Shown here piece after piece: positions 43,456 through 51,709 of a stretch of DNA of 64,000 bases. The translations under genes and the position numbers were made by a program. The notes beneath the pieces were generated by a model. That model did not search any database. It was not told where the DNA came from and worked only from the letters and a program-made list of their open reading frames with translations. Each line of letters opens with the position of its first letter. Within the stretch, counting starts at the first letter, position 1. The stretch comes from Formosa sediminum (GTDB taxonomy: Bacteria; Bacteroidota; Bacteroidia; Flavobacteriales; Flavobacteriaceae): contig NZ_CP041637.1 in the NCBI RefSeq assembly GCF_007197735.1, forward strand, positions 1,364,001 through 1,428,000, read 5' to 3'.

Positions 43456-44361
43456 ATGTTCAGAAGAAGACATAAACATCTTTTATTGAAGTTTTTCAGT
43501 ATGTTTTCTGTTGTGCGAGGTTATAATATACTTATGGTTGTGGTAGCGCAATATGTTACGGCAGTGTATATTTTGGCACATGAAAAACCAGTTAGAGAAG
43601 TGGTTTTTGATCTTAATTTATTCATGCTAGTTTTAGCATCTTCTGCAACTATTGCTGGTGGTTACATAATTAATAATTTTTACGATTCGGAAAAGGATTT
43701 AATAAATAGGCCGCAAAAATCCATGCTGGATCGGCTAATAAGTCAGAATGTAAAACTCTCATTTTATTTTGTACTTAATTTACTTGCTGTTATAATGGCA
43801 AGTTATGTGTCCTTTAAAGCGGTTATATTTTTCGCACTATATATTTTTGCGATTTGGTTTTACTCACATAAATTAAAGAAGCTTCCATTTGTTGGGAATT
43901 TAACTTCTGCTGTACTTACAATTACACCGTTTTTCGCTATTTTTATGTATTATCAGAATTTTGAGCATGTAATATTTGTACATGCTACTTATCTGTTTTT
44001 GATTATATCTATGCGGGAGTTAACTAAAGATTTAGAAAATATCCCTGGCGATTTGGTTCAGAATTATAAGACAATTCCTGTGGTATATGGCGAGCGATAT
44101 TCTAAAATAATGTTAACCGTATTGGCAATGTTAACGTTTGTGCCTGCCTATTTTTTGCTTACCCGTTATAAAATTGGTGAGATGTATTTTTTCTTTTATT
44201 TTACCATGTTTTTGTTATCTGTTTTTTTGGTGTTATTATGGAATTCAGAATCAACTAAACATTATTTAATTCTTCATAATATTTTAAAATTTATTATTTT
44301 TTCTGGCGTGTTTAGTGTATTGTTAATCGATGTTGATTTAGTTTTAAATCGTCTTTTTTAA
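43456..44361 (+). CDS. UbiA family prenyltransferase
   Basis: A 301-residue membrane protein with about eight hydrophobic segments. The two aspartate-rich prenyl-diphosphate motifs are visible: NNFYDSEKDLINRPQKS near residue 73 and LTKDLENIPGD near 194. Flavobacterial members are often labelled geranylgeranylglycerol-phosphate geranylgeranyltransferase; the aromatic or lipid acceptor here is not known. It follows the GHMP kinase by 45 bases, consistent with use of its isoprenoid products. Confidence 0.85.
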   Translation: MFRRRHKHLLLKFFSMFSVVRGYNILMVVVAQYVTAVYILAHEKPVREVVFDLNLFMLVLASSATIAGGYIINNFYDSEKDLINRPQKSMLDRLISQNVKLSFYFVLNLLAVIMASYVSFKAVIFFALYIFAIWFYSHKLKKLPFVGNLTSAVLTITPFFAIFMYYQNFEHVIFVHATYLFLIISMRELTKDLENIPGDLVQNYKTIPVVYGERYSKIMLTVLAMLTFVPAYFLLTRYKIGEMYFFFYFTMFLLSVFLVLLWNSESTKHYLILHNILKFIIFSGVFSVLLIDVDLVLNRLF

Positions 44362-44400
44362 AAGGATTTATATAAAAATAAAAAATCGTAAATTATAGTT

Positions 44401-44408
44401 TATCTTTG
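44401..44408 (+). promoter_or_regulatory. Candidate promoter -7 element for the pseudouridine synthase gene
   Basis: TATCTTTG fits TAnnTTTG exactly and lies 19 bases before the ATG, in the 66-base gap after the prenyltransferase gene. This implies a short leader. Confidence 0.5.
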
Positions 44409-44427
44409 CACAAAAATTAAATCTCTT

Positions 44428-45288
44428 ATGAGTAGACAACAAGGCAGCAATAAAAAAGGAAAAGCTTCAGGACGTGGAGCAAACAATACACGTAGTAAAA
44501 GTTATGCAAGAGGAAATGCGCCTATAAAAAAACAGGGACCAACAACACCTGTAAAATCTCAGTCTAAGCCATCGACTAATGCTGGCGAGATCCGTTTAAA
44601 TAAATACATCGCAAATTCGGGTATCTGTTCACGTCGTGATGCAGATATGCATATAGCCACTGGTTTGGTTTCTGTAAATGGTAAAATAGTTACCGAAATG
44701 GGTTACAAAGTGAAGCTTGAAGATGAAGTACGTTTTGATGGTGGTCGTGTAAATCCAGAGAAAAAAGCTTACGTATTATTAAATAAACCAAAAGGTTTCG
44801 CTACAACGACTAGCGAAGGTAAAGGGCGTACAGTTATGGATTTAGTAGCAAATGCTACCTCTTCTAAAATTAAACCTATTGGACGTTTAGGAAGAAATTC
44901 TTTAGGATTAATACTGTTTACAAATGACGAAGATGTTGTGAAGAAATTTACAAATTCTAAAAATGGTGTGCCTAGATTATTTCATATCGAATTAAATAAG
45001 AATTTAAAACACGAAGATTTTATTAAAATTAAAGAAGGTTTTAAAATTGAAGGTAAACTTATTGCTGTAGAAGAAATAAGTTACATTGATAAAGGTTCAA
45101 AAAAAGAAATTGGTTTAAAGGTTAAAAATACCGGTAGCACCATTATTCGTAGCATTTTCGATTACTTAAAATACGATATCGAAAAGATAGATTGTGTTAG
45201 TATTGGGCAGCTTACTAAAAAAGATATTCCTCGTGGCCACTGGAAACACTTAACAGAACAAGAAGTAATAGGTCTTAAAATGCTGTAA
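44428..45288 (+). CDS. RsuA/RluB family pseudouridine synthase
   Basis: A 286-residue protein. A basic low-complexity N-terminus (about 1-52, rich in Lys, Gly, Ser) is followed by an S4 RNA-binding domain (IRLNKYIANSGICSRRDAD, VNGKIV) and the catalytic domain with the aspartate-containing GRLGRNSLGLILFTND (in this family GRLDxxTxGL). The catalytic position reads GRLGRNSLG, so the usual Asp of GRLD is replaced by Gly. It would modify ribosomal RNA if active; the missing aspartate makes catalysis uncertain. A terminator follows. Confidence 0.85.
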   Translation: MSRQQGSNKKGKASGRGANNTRSKSYARGNAPIKKQGPTTPVKSQSKPSTNAGEIRLNKYIANSGICSRRDADMHIATGLVSVNGKIVTEMGYKVKLEDEVRFDGGRVNPEKKAYVLLNKPKGFATTTSEGKGRTVMDLVANATSSKIKPIGRLGRNSLGLILFTNDEDVVKKFTNSKNGVPRLFHIELNKNLKHEDFIKIKEGFKIEGKLIAVEEISYIDKGSKKEIGLKVKNTGSTIIRSIFDYLKYDIEKIDCVSIGQLTKKDIPRGHWKHLTEQEVIGLKML

Positions 45289-45310
45289 ATCAGCTTTTAA
45301 AAGTTTTTCA

Positions 45311-45346
45311 AAAAAATCGAAAAAAAAGTTTTTTTTTCGATTTTTT
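45311..45346 (+). terminator. Intrinsic terminator after the pseudouridine synthase gene
   Basis: A near-perfect long hairpin: A6-TCG-A8 (45311-45327) against T9-CGA-T6 (45329-45346), ending in a T-run. It works in both directions by symmetry. Confidence 0.8.
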
Positions 45347-45380
45347 ATAGCACATTTGTACAAGCATTTAGCTGAACATC

Positions 45381-45548
45381 ATGAAAAGTGTTTCTGTGTT
45401 CGGGCTTTTGAAAATTAGGAAGTCATATTCAAAAGCTGCTTATAAGATGAGCAACCGAATTTTAGAGCTAACTTCCGCATACTCCATCGTAAAAAGCCAA
45501 CATGTGTATGGCTTTATTCCTACAACCCAAAGTCAGATTCAGATTTGA
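45381..45548 (+). CDS. Small ORF (55 codons) upstream of the polyamine operon
   Basis: An ATG-initiated reading frame of 55 residues lies in the 341-base gap between the pseudouridine synthase gene and speA. The predicted peptide is basic and balanced in composition: it begins MKSVSVFGLLKIRKSYSKAA, has SNRILELTSAYSIVKSQ in the middle and ends TTQSQIQI. Its G+C (about 39% by count) is above that of the flanking spacer, as expected for coding DNA. No known domain is recognised. It could be a small protein or a leader peptide that acts on expression of the arginine decarboxylase gene, whose start is 81 bases further on. A short GCAGA-TCTGC hairpin (45578-45591) lies between them. Confidence 0.5.
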   Translation: MKSVSVFGLLKIRKSYSKAAYKMSNRILELTSAYSIVKSQHVYGFIPTTQSQIQI

Positions 45549-45629
45549 TAAATAGTTAACATTTTTTATTTTAATATGCAGAATTCTCTGCGTAAATTAT
45601 ATTTTTTTTAATTATTATATCAAAATAAC

Positions 45630-47027
45630 ATGAATACTAAATACATTGATTTAATCAATCAATCCTTTTATTTTCCTCAAGACGAATTTAAATTACGTAA
45701 TAAAACACTAGAATTTCACGATATCAATTTAATGAAATTGATTGAAGAGTATGGTGCACCTTTAAAATTCACCTATCTGCCACAAATATCAAATAATATT
45801 TCTCGTGCAAAAGGTTGGTTTGCAAAAGCTATAGAAAAAAACGATTATAAAGGAAAATATAATTACTGTTATTGCACTAAAAGTTCACATTTTAAGCATG
45901 TTTTAAACGAAGCTTTAAAAAATGATATTCATATTGAAACCTCATCGGCTTTTGATATTGATATTGTTGAAAATTTAAAAAAAGAAGGTAAAATTTCAAA
46001 TGATACCTTTGTAATTAGTAATGGCTTTAAACGTGCACAATATGTAACCAACATTGCTAGACTAATTAATGGTGGGCATAAAAACTGTGTACCTATAATA
46101 GATAATTACGAGGAAATAGATTTATTGTCTGAAGAAATAGAAGGTAAATATAGTATTGGTATTAGAATTGCTTCTGAAGAAGAACCAAAATTTGAGTTTT
46201 ATACCTCTCGTTTAGGGATAGGTTATAAGAATATAGTGCCATTTTATAACAGACAAATAAAAGATAATGATCGTGTAGAGCTTAAAATGCTTCACTTTTT
46301 TATAAATACAGGAATTCGTGATAATGCTTACTATTGGAACGAATTATTAAAATGTTTAAAGGTTTATACATCATTAAAAAAAGTATGCCCAACATTAGAT
46401 AGTTTAAATATAGGAGGTGGTTTTCCAATTAAAAATTCATTGGCTTTTGAGTTTGATTACGAATATATGGTTGATGAAATTTTAAATCAGATTAAAACCA
46501 TTTGTGAAGAAGAAGAGGTTGATGTACCTAATATTTTTACAGAATTTGGTAGCTTTACCGTAGGTGAAAGCGGAGGTGCTATTTATGAAGTTTTGTATCA
46601 AAAACAACAAAATGATCGTGAAAAATGGAATATGATAAATTCGTCTTTCATTACTACCCTGCCAGATACTTGGGCTATAAATAAGCGTTTTGTGATGTTA
46701 CCAATAAACCGTTGGCACGAAAGCTATGAGCGTGTGTTATTAGGAGGATTAACTTGCGATAGCGACGATTATTACAATAGTGAGCAACATATGAATGCGA
46801 TTTACTTGCCAAAGTATAATAAAGATAAACCTTTGTATATTGGTTTCTTTAATACAGGCGCATACCAAGAAACAATAGGAGGTTTTGGAGGGTTACAACA
46901 CTGTTTAATCCCTACGCCAAAACATATTTTAATAGATAGAGACGAAGATGGCAACATCGTAACAAAATTATTTAGCGAACAACAAAAAAGTGAAGACTTA
47001 CTTAAAATATTAGGTTACAATGAGTAA
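45630..47027 (+). CDS. speA: Arginine decarboxylase, fold III PLP type
   Basis: A 465-residue alanine-racemase-fold decarboxylase. The PLP lysine is Lys84 in YCYCTKSSH; the phosphate-binding loop is SLNIGGGFP; the other-subunit cysteine is in GGLTCDSDDYY. The short length and these motifs fit the Bacteroidota arginine decarboxylase form rather than the 650-residue E. coli SpeA. It makes agmatine from arginine. It overlaps the agmatinase start by 8 bases, so agmatine is passed to urea and putrescine formation by the next gene product. Confidence 0.88.
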   Translation: MNTKYIDLINQSFYFPQDEFKLRNKTLEFHDINLMKLIEEYGAPLKFTYLPQISNNISRAKGWFAKAIEKNDYKGKYNYCYCTKSSHFKHVLNEALKNDIHIETSSAFDIDIVENLKKEGKISNDTFVISNGFKRAQYVTNIARLINGGHKNCVPIIDNYEEIDLLSEEIEGKYSIGIRIASEEEPKFEFYTSRLGIGYKNIVPFYNRQIKDNDRVELKMLHFFINTGIRDNAYYWNELLKCLKVYTSLKKVCPTLDSLNIGGGFPIKNSLAFEFDYEYMVDEILNQIKTICEEEEVDVPNIFTEFGSFTVGESGGAIYEVLYQKQQNDREKWNMINSSFITTLPDTWAINKRFVMLPINRWHESYERVLLGGLTCDSDDYYNSEQHMNAIYLPKYNKDKPLYIGFFNTGAYQETIGGFGGLQHCLIPTPKHILIDRDEDGNIVTKLFSEQQKSEDLLKILGYNE

Positions 47028-47955
47028 TAAAACATATGCTGGTATTCCTGAAGAATTTGCAAAATTAGAAACTGCTAAGATTGTATTAATTCCAGTGCCT
47101 TATGATGGTACAAGTACCTGGCAAAAAGGTGCAGATAAAGGACCGGAAGCTTTTTTAAATGCTTCTGAAAATATGGAAACATATGATATTGAAACGCAAA
47201 CAGAAGTTTACCAACAAGGTGTGTATCTGGCAGATGCTGTTACCGAAAATAGTTCGCCTGAAGCTATGGTAGTTGCGGTTCATAAAATCACTAAAAGCTA
47301 TATAAAAAAGAATAAGTTTGTAACCCTTTTTGGCGGTGAGCATTCCATTTCAATAGGGAGTATAAGAGCTTTTAATGAATGTTTTAATAACTTAACCGTA
47401 TTACATATTGATGCACATGCAGATTTACGTAAAACGTATCAAGGGTCTGCTTGTAATCATGCTTGCGCAGTTTATGAAGCCAGTCAGACAACCAATCTTA
47501 TTCAAGTAGGAATACGTTCTATGGATGTTATAGAAACTACGGTAATGGATCATGAAAAAACGTATTTTGCACACGAGTTGGCAACAGACGAATTTTGGAT
47601 GGATAGTGCTATAGACCAAATGACTGAAAATGTATTTATAACTTTTGATTTAGATGCGCTAGACCCGTCTATCATGCCAAGTACAGGAACCCCAGAACCT
47701 GGTGGTTTATTTTGGTATGAAACTCTAGACTTTTTAAAGAAAGTTTTTGAAGAAAAAAACGTAGTAGGGTTTGATATTGTAGAACTTTGTCCAAATAAAA
47801 TAGATAAATCTTCAGATTTTCTTGCTGCAAAATTGTATTATAAAATGTTGAGTTATAAATTTATGGGTGAAAACGTAGAAGACGATTACGATAACACTTA
47901 CGAAAGTAAAGCTCAAAAAAATAACGTTACTAAATTTAATGATGATGAGTACTAA
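47020..47955 (+). CDS. speB: Agmatinase (ureohydrolase family)
   Basis: A 311-residue manganese ureohydrolase. Metal-binding residues are His108 in GGEHSISIG, Asp131, His133 and Asp135 in HIDAHADLR, and Asp210 and Asp212 in TFDLDALDPS. It would hydrolyse agmatine to putrescine and urea. Arginase or guanidinobutyrase are the alternatives within the family, but the overlapping arginine decarboxylase gene favours agmatinase. The C-terminus overlaps the deoxyhypusine synthase-like gene by 17 bases. Confidence 0.92.
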   Translation: MSNKTYAGIPEEFAKLETAKIVLIPVPYDGTSTWQKGADKGPEAFLNASENMETYDIETQTEVYQQGVYLADAVTENSSPEAMVVAVHKITKSYIKKNKFVTLFGGEHSISIGSIRAFNECFNNLTVLHIDAHADLRKTYQGSACNHACAVYEASQTTNLIQVGIRSMDVIETTVMDHEKTYFAHELATDEFWMDSAIDQMTENVFITFDLDALDPSIMPSTGTPEPGGLFWYETLDFLKKVFEEKNVVGFDIVELCPNKIDKSSDFLAAKLYYKMLSYKFMGENVEDDYDNTYESKAQKNNVTKFNDDEY

Positions 47956-48919
47956 AGGAGCCATTTCAAATTTTATAGAAAAATATTATCTTCACTTTAA
48001 TGCAGCAGCTTTGGTTGATGCCGCTAAAGGTTATGAAGACCAATTAAATAAAGGTGCTAAAATGTTAGTGTCTCTTGCAGGAGCAATGAGTACGGCAGAA
48101 TTAGGGAAGATTTTTGCAGAAATGATTCGCCAAGATAAAGTACAAATTATTTCTTGTACAGGAGCAAATCTAGAAGAAGACATCATGAATTTGGTGGCAC
48201 ATTCGCATTATAAACGTGTTCCTAATTACCGCGATTTAACACCTCAGGAAGAATGGGATTTGTTAGAAAAAGGGTTAAACCGTGTAACCGATACTTGTAT
48301 TCCAGAAGAAGAAGCTTTTAGACGTTTACAACAGCATATTTATAAAATTTGGAAAGAAGCAGATGAAAAAGGTGAGCGTTATTTACCGCATGAATATATG
48401 TACAAAATGTTGTTGTCTGGTGTCTTAGAAGAGTATTACGAGATCGATTTGAAAGATTCTTGGATGTACGCTGCAGCCGAGAAAAATCTGCCAATTATCT
48501 GTCCAGGATGGGAAGATAGTACCATGGGTAACATTTTTGCAAGCTATGTGCTTAAAGGCGAATTAAAAGCAAGCACCATGAAATCAGGAATTGAATACAT
48601 GACATTCTTAGCAGATTGGTACACAGCTAATTCAGAAAATGGAATTGGTTTTTTCCAAATAGGAGGAGGTATTGCAGGTGATTTTCCAATTTGTGTAGTA
48701 CCTATGTTATACCAAGATATGGAGCGCACAGATACACCATTTTGGAGCTATTTCTGTCAGATTTCAGATTCTACAACCAGTTATGGTTCGTACTCTGGAG
48801 CGGTACCAAATGAAAAAATTACTTGGGGAAAACTAGATATAAATACCCCTAAATTTATAATAGAGAGTGATGCAACCATAGTTGCACCATTAATTTTCGC
48901 TTATTTGTTAGATATGTAA
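47939..48919 (+). CDS. Deoxyhypusine synthase-like protein (putative homospermidine-type synthase)
   Basis: A 326-residue protein of the deoxyhypusine synthase family. NAD-binding and core motifs include LVSLAGAMSTAELG near residue 42, ISCTGANLEED near 71, NLPIICPGWEDSTMG near 183, QIGGGIAGDFP near 238 and GSYSGAVPNEKITWGK near 285; Lys298 in TWGK matches the catalytic lysine of eukaryotic DHS. Three in-frame ATGs open the gene (47939, 47942, 47945). Bacteria lack eIF5A, the eukaryotic substrate, so bacterial members are thought to transfer the aminobutyl group from a polyamine to another acceptor. Homospermidine synthase is known to be related. Its place directly after speA and speB supports a polyamine role. 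Confidence 0.85.
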   Translation: MMMSTKGAISNFIEKYYLHFNAAALVDAAKGYEDQLNKGAKMLVSLAGAMSTAELGKIFAEMIRQDKVQIISCTGANLEEDIMNLVAHSHYKRVPNYRDLTPQEEWDLLEKGLNRVTDTCIPEEEAFRRLQQHIYKIWKEADEKGERYLPHEYMYKMLLSGVLEEYYEIDLKDSWMYAAAEKNLPIICPGWEDSTMGNIFASYVLKGELKASTMKSGIEYMTFLADWYTANSENGIGFFQIGGGIAGDFPICVVPMLYQDMERTDTPFWSYFCQISDSTTSYGSYSGAVPNEKITWGKLDINTPKFIIESDATIVAPLIFAYLLDM

Positions 48920-48933
48920 TCCCTATTTTTTTA

Positions 48934-49239
48934 ATGAAACGCATAATTGTTGATTACCAAAAATTAAATGAAGATATTTTAGATCTTCTAGTTGAAAAAT
49001 TTCCTGATGGATATGATGATTCCGATATCATTTCTTTCAGAAATGCTAAAAATGAAATTGTTGAAGCTGTAGAGGTTAGAACAGACGACACCATTTATTT
49101 AGTTAAAGTGGGGGTGCGTTTGGCTCAAGCCATGGAAAACTATATTGAGGATGATGATGATATAGCAACAGACGATGACTCTAGTGTAGATTTTGATGAA
49201 GTTAAAGCTGACGATACAGACGACGACGATAACGATTAA
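48934..49239 (+). CDS. Small acidic conserved-looking protein of unknown function
   Basis: A 101-residue protein: a folded-looking N-terminal 70 residues (KRIIVDYQKLNEDILDLLVE, VEVRTDDTIYLVKVG) followed by an Asp-rich tail (residues 70-101). I do not recognise a domain. Similar short proteins in flavobacteria are sometimes labelled as DNA primase in databases, which this sequence does not support. It is 14 bases after the DHS-like gene and 16 bases before the next small gene, so it probably shares their transcript. Confidence 0.75.
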   Translation: MKRIIVDYQKLNEDILDLLVEKFPDGYDDSDIISFRNAKNEIVEAVEVRTDDTIYLVKVGVRLAQAMENYIEDDDDIATDDDSSVDFDEVKADDTDDDDND

Positions 49240-49255
49240 AAACCTTTAATATTAA

Positions 49256-49483
49256 ATGAAAGTTGCTACTTTTCAATCTTACAAAAACGGACTATATACG
49301 TTTATGTTTGAGAATGGTGAGGATATGATTTTTGATGAGATTCACCCTCGTGCCCTAAAACAATTCGATTTAAAGAACGATAAAAGCTATATCGATCAAA
49401 CTTTTAAAATTACTTTTGTTGAAGTTTCTGGAAACGACGACGATGTAATTTACAGAATAGATAGTTTAAAACTCGTGTCGTAA
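49256..49483 (+). CDS. Small protein of unknown function
   Basis: A 75-residue protein with predicted beta-rich content (MKVATFQSYKNGLYTFMF, FKITFVEVSGNDDDVIYR). No signal peptide, membrane helix or known motif is seen. It is the last plus-strand gene of the polyamine group and is followed by a long terminator hairpin. Confidence 0.7.
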   Translation: MKVATFQSYKNGLYTFMFENGEDMIFDEIHPRALKQFDLKNDKSYIDQTFKITFVEVSGNDDDVIYRIDSLKLVS

Positions 49484-49579
49484 ACAGTTTTAAAATACTA
49501 TTATCATTTTAGGTGAGCTTTCCTATTTTTAAGCGACACTAAGGGCAACTTATCTGTAAATTTAAGTTATTGAAATTCT

Positions 49580-49618
49580 AAATGGGATAAATAAACAATG
49601 GTTATTTATCCCATTTTT
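49580..49618 (+). terminator. Intrinsic terminator between convergent genes
   Basis: Perfect 15-base arms AAATGGGATAAATAA (49580-49594) and its complement (49602-49616), 7-base loop, then TT. It lies between the plus-strand polyamine group and the minus-strand glycosyltransferase and can serve both. Confidence 0.8.
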
Positions 49619-49728
49619 AGTTTTGTAAATATTTTAAAATCAAGTATTTGCTTAAGGGTTTATTTCACCTTAAAAATACAAACCTAAAATTTCTCATTGT
49701 TTGTATAATTGCACAAGCAAAGCATACT

Positions 49729-51093
49729 TTAAATGAGATTTGACTCGTTTATATTAGTTTTCGATTTCAAAACATGTGGTTTTAAAAGTACCTCATAAAT
49801 AAAAGCGCTATAAACAATTAAGTATTCTAAACCAATAACCCAGAGATTTTCTTGGTTTTCACTATTGGCATATGCTAAGTAACTAAGTATTATAGCAACA
49901 CTCCATACTAATGGATACCTATAATGGGTAAATAGAGATAGGATTACTAATACACTTATATACCAAGGATGTACCGTTGTAGCAAGAAAATAATATACAG
50001 TTAAAACTAAAAGCATAGCAGTTGCTAAATCGCTTAAGGATTTTAACGGTTTTTTTATAAGTATATATATAATATATATAATAACTAAACCTGCTAAAAT
50101 AGGACCTATAAGTTTGATTTGATTATATCCGGTCAAACCATAACCTATACCTTTAGCGAGATTAAAGATACTTGCATTAAACTCGAAGTTTCTAAACCAA
50201 AGTCCTACTGTATTAGAATAATTGGTAATAAATTCAGTATTTATAAATGGCAGAAATAATAAAATGTTTATCATTCCAACAACAAGGCAAAATAAGATTC
50301 CTTTTTTTAGTTTAAGGTGTTTTAGTATAAGAGGAAGAAAAATTAGAGGGATCAATTTGGTGGCTACCGCTAGAGAAAACCAAATGGCTGAACGTTGCCA
50401 GCGTTGAATATAGTATAAACTCATCACTAAAAAGCAAATCATTACACCTTCAAAATGCAAATTTCCCGTAAGTTCTATAATTATAAAGGGATTAAGAATA
50501 TACCAAAATATACGTTCTTTAGGTAGGTTTAGGCGTTTTAATATTTTACTACCATAATAAAGAATACCAAAATCTGCTAAAATTATAACTATGCGCATCA
50601 CTATTATAGATCCTATAATAGAACTGTTGGCAAATACTGAAGCTAAAAAATAACAAAACTGACTCACCGGTGGGTAATTTGTAAAATGAGAAGCACTTAA
50701 CCAGCCCATGCCATCATAAAGCGTTTGTGAGTCTGAAACCGGTAACTCTCCCTTCGAAAAGAAAAAATCAGGCGTGTATAAATACGGATTAAAACCTTCA
50801 AAAATCATACGGCCATCCCATATAAAACGATAAAAATCCTGTGATAAATTAGGTATAGCTACAATATAAATAAGTCGTGAGATAAGTGCTATACCAACTA
50901 ATTGTGTGGTGCTAAATTGGGATGTTTTTACAAGTTTAAAATAGAAGAAAGCTAATAATAAATATAGAATTACAAGTTTATAGTGCTCCGTTCTGATTAA
51001 ATGGTAAGCAAAAACATAGTTAATTAAGAAAATGGGAATTACAAGAAAAAAGACGCTTGTTAACTTCGTTTTAACATTTAAAGTAGCTTTCAT
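49729..51093 (-). CDS. GT-C type membrane glycosyltransferase (mannosyltransferase-like)
   Basis: A 454-residue integral membrane protein with about 11-12 hydrophobic segments. An acidic motif in the first outer loop (SQDFYRFIWDGRMIFEGFNPY) and the later NPFIIIELTGNLHFEG and ATKLIPLIFLPL resemble polyprenol-phosphate-dependent GT-C enzymes (GT87 and PIG-M/MptB-like). The sugar and acceptor are unknown. It is a single gene between a terminator and the methylmalonyl-CoA operon. Confidence 0.75.
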   Translation of the reverse strand: MKATLNVKTKLTSVFFLVIPIFLINYVFAYHLIRTEHYKLVILYLLLAFFYFKLVKTSQFSTTQLVGIALISRLIYIVAIPNLSQDFYRFIWDGRMIFEGFNPYLYTPDFFFSKGELPVSDSQTLYDGMGWLSASHFTNYPPVSQFCYFLASVFANSSIIGSIIVMRIVIILADFGILYYGSKILKRLNLPKERIFWYILNPFIIIELTGNLHFEGVMICFLVMSLYYIQRWQRSAIWFSLAVATKLIPLIFLPLILKHLKLKKGILFCLVVGMINILLFLPFINTEFITNYSNTVGLWFRNFEFNASIFNLAKGIGYGLTGYNQIKLIGPILAGLVIIYIIYILIKKPLKSLSDLATAMLLVLTVYYFLATTVHPWYISVLVILSLFTHYRYPLVWSVAIILSYLAYANSENQENLWVIGLEYLIVYSAFIYEVLLKPHVLKSKTNINESNLI

Positions 51094-51220
51094 ATTGTAA
51101 ATGTCAGGTTTTTAATTTGTTGTTTATCAGTTAAATATGTAATTTATAACGTTTGAAATTACACGATGATTTTGTCTGATTTACATGATAACTATCATAA
51201 ATTAACTTATAATCAAGACG

Positions 51221-51228
51221 TAATTTTG
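51221..51228 (+). promoter_or_regulatory. Candidate promoter -7 element of the methylmalonyl-CoA operon
   Basis: TAATTTTG fits TAnnTTTG and lies 40 bases before the epimerase start in a 175-base divergent gap. No clear -33 element. Confidence 0.45.
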
Positions 51229-51268
51229 TAAAGAACATTATAAATAATGGTAATTAATAATTTTTCAA

Positions 51269-51676
51269 ATGAATATTTCACATATAGAACACATCGGTAT
51301 TGCTGTAGAGAATTTAGAAGAATCAATTACATACTATGAAAATGTATTAGGTTTAAAATGTTACGCTATTGAAGAAGTAGCCGACCAAAAAGTTAAAACA
51401 GCTTTTTTTTTAGTTGGAGAAACTAAAATCGAATTATTAGAAAGTACAGCACCAGATGGACCAATTGGTAAATTTGTAGCTAAAAAAGGGCAAGGTATCC
51501 ATCATATAGCTTTTGCTGTAAACAATGCAAGTGAAGCTTTAAAACAAGCAGAAGAATGCGGTGTCACTCTTATAGATCATACCTCTAGAAAAGGTGCAGA
51601 GGGATTAAATATAGGTTTTCTTCATCCAAAATCTACCCAAGGTGTACTTACCGAACTATGTTCAAAAGAAAAATAA
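51269..51676 (+). CDS. mce: Methylmalonyl-CoA epimerase
   Basis: A 135-residue vicinal-oxygen-chelate enzyme. Metal ligands are in HIEHIGIAV (N-terminus), GIHHIAFAV and the final LTELC, with KIELLESTAPDGPIG in between, all standard for methylmalonyl-CoA epimerase, which interconverts the (R) and (S) forms. It heads the operon, linking the (R)-specific mutase to the (S)-specific decarboxylase. Confidence 0.93.
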   Translation: MNISHIEHIGIAVENLEESITYYENVLGLKCYAIEEVADQKVKTAFFLVGETKIELLESTAPDGPIGKFVAKKGQGIHHIAFAVNNASEALKQAEECGVTLIDHTSRKGAEGLNIGFLHPKSTQGVLTELCSKEK

Positions 51677-51709
51677 AATTAATAAAAGGACAAACAAATA
51701 CAGTTACTA

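Noticed and set aside
48934-49239. DNA primase label for the small acidic protein
   Set aside because: There is no primase motif in the 101 residues; the label appears to come from database habit.
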